A DNA stretch of 12,500 nucleotides, taken from Halisarca cf. caerulea (taxonomy: Eukaryota > Porifera > Demospongiae > Chondrillida > Halisarcidae). The notes under the pieces were generated by a model. That model worked only from the letters and a program-made list of their open reading frames with translations. It was not told the DNA's origin and ran no database searches. Location: NCBI GenBank assembly GCA_963170055.1, contig CAUJGJ010000135.1, positions 1,210,756 to 1,223,255 on the forward strand, read 5' to 3'. Position numbers and translations under genes: made by a program. Of the stretch, positions 1-12,500 are shown in pieces (positions within the stretch are counted from its first letter, which is position 1; every line of letters begins with the position of its first letter).

Positions 1-87
1 GTGTACGTGTGTACGTGTGTGTGTGTACGTGTGTACGTGTGTGTGTTTTGTGTGTGTGTGTGTTTTGTGTGTGTGTGTGAGAGAGAG

Positions 88-149
<62 letters not shown>
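1..149 (+). repeat. GT-rich microsatellite, pure (TG)29 at 92-149
   Basis: Mixed GTAC/GTGT/TTTTGTG sequence with a short GA run (about 79-88) leads into an uninterrupted TG run at 92-149. It is intronic simple sequence. The (GT)n on the sense strand contrasts with the (CA)n found in the introns near the kinase exons. Confidence 0.95.
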
Positions 150-150
<1 letters not shown>

Positions 151-294
151 ATATGCTATACTAAACCCATACACTTTTAATGTTCATGATTATTATATCT
201 TATTGCCTACCTATAGAAGTTCATTAGTAATACACGTCCTTTGAGTGTTCTACAATCTACACTACGTGTGGGTGTACAGTGTACATGTTATGTT

Positions 295-326
295 GTTTTT
301 GTTGTTGTTGTTGTTGTTGTTGTTGT
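295..326 (+). repeat. (GTT)n trinucleotide microsatellite
   Basis: About nine uninterrupted GTT triplets lie some 50 bp upstream of the first exon. It is simple sequence in the intron and may add to the U-rich context of the acceptor at 377-378. Confidence 0.95.
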
Positions 327-378
327 GTACACTTGTATGTACTTATGGACTCAACTTGCTCTGTCCCTCTACATCCAG

Positions 379-12247
<11,869 letters not shown>

Positions 12248-12261
12248 TGAGTTGGTAGGAG

Positions 12262-12381
12262 TACAGTTGGACCTCGCTCATCTGCACACGCCCATTCGGG
12301 ATTTAAATGCAGACAAATGGCATCATCGTATGAAGAAGCAGTGGAAAGTGTGGTCTGGCCTATGCGAGACCTCCTGCACTG
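12262..12381. mobile_element. Possible degenerate pogo-like element
   Basis: TACAGTTGGACCTCGCTCAT at 12262-12281 matches the usual start of pogo/Tigger-type elements (TA, then CAGTxGxACCTCG). A candidate far end at about 12367-12381 (GAGACCTCCTGCACTG) gives CAGTGCAGGAGGTCTC in reverse complement, a poor match to the left end. It could be an old MITE or a single end. Confidence 0.35.
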
Positions 12382-12386
12382 TTTGA

Positions 12387-12450
12387 CAGATTCTCATGCA
12401 TACAGATTCTCATGCATACAGATTATCATGCATACAGATTCTCATGCATA
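12387..12450 (+). repeat. 16-bp direct repeat, four copies
   Basis: CAGATTCTCATGCATA is repeated four times at 12387, 12403, 12419 and 12435. The third copy has A for C in TTATC. Each contains the palindrome ATGCAT. It is a small young minisatellite close to the exon 17 acceptor. Confidence 0.95.
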
Positions 12451-12500
12451 CAAGCTGTACAAAGCACAGTTGTAAACTGTCCCCCTGTTTCTACTTTCAG

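Larger units (their letters stand above)
1..378 (+). other. 3' end of an upstream intron, no exon seen
   Basis: This stretch precedes the first recognisable exon. It holds a GT microsatellite, a GTT microsatellite and AT-rich sequence, and ends in a pyrimidine-rich run (ctctgtccctctacatccag) before the acceptor AG at 377-378. Open frames here are low-complexity translations of the repeats, and I see no protein-like segment. The intron must continue upstream, because the exon at 379 begins inside an FN3 domain. Confidence 0.75.

Overview
The window is an internal piece of one animal gene on the + strand. It encodes a receptor tyrosine kinase related to ROS1/Sevenless, with extracellular fibronectin type III (FN3) domains, one transmembrane helix, a juxtamembrane segment and the N-terminal two thirds of a kinase domain. 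I place 16 exons between 379 and 12246. All 15 complete introns are GT-AG, every exon junction keeps the frame, and the exons sum to 1907 nt (635 whole codons plus 2 nt). The gene is open at both ends: no start codon, promoter, stop or polyA site is visible, and the last two bases of the window are the AG of the next acceptor.

Layout. 1-378 is the end of an intron with GT and GTT microsatellites. Exons 1-6 (379-7641) encode part of one FN3 domain and then three full ones. Exon 7 (8070-8168) encodes the transmembrane helix. Exons 8-9 (8865-9280) encode the juxtamembrane region. Exons 10-16 (9975-12246) encode the kinase from the glycine-rich loop through VAIK, HRDLAARN, DFG and the YxxxYY activation loop to the DVW before the F helix. 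All catalytic residues in the visible part are intact, so this looks like a functional gene.

About 85% of the window is not coding, and most of that is repeats in introns. The largest is a 3.1 kb, 20-bp minisatellite of about 154 copies inside intron 5 (4191-7279). It has no stop codon in any forward frame and so gives long spurious open frames. Others are an 11-copy 29-bp G-rich minisatellite (intron 6), a ~40-bp minisatellite that multiplies the exon 8 splice acceptor 14 times (intron 7), a pure (CA)72 tract (intron 10), many TACG/TATG tetranucleotide tracts, and several short inverted-repeat transposons: a 416-bp hAT-like MITE, a 56-bp hAT-like micro-element, and pogo-like ends.

Organism: a metazoan or close relative, because FN3-TM-tyrosine kinase receptors with an insulin-receptor-superfamily activation loop are an animal trait. 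Repeat-rich but moderately short introns and divergence from vertebrate ROS1 suggest a non-vertebrate, perhaps a sponge or another marine invertebrate. That last point is inference and cannot be settled from this window. I find no bacterial or viral genes, no RNA genes and no CRISPR array.
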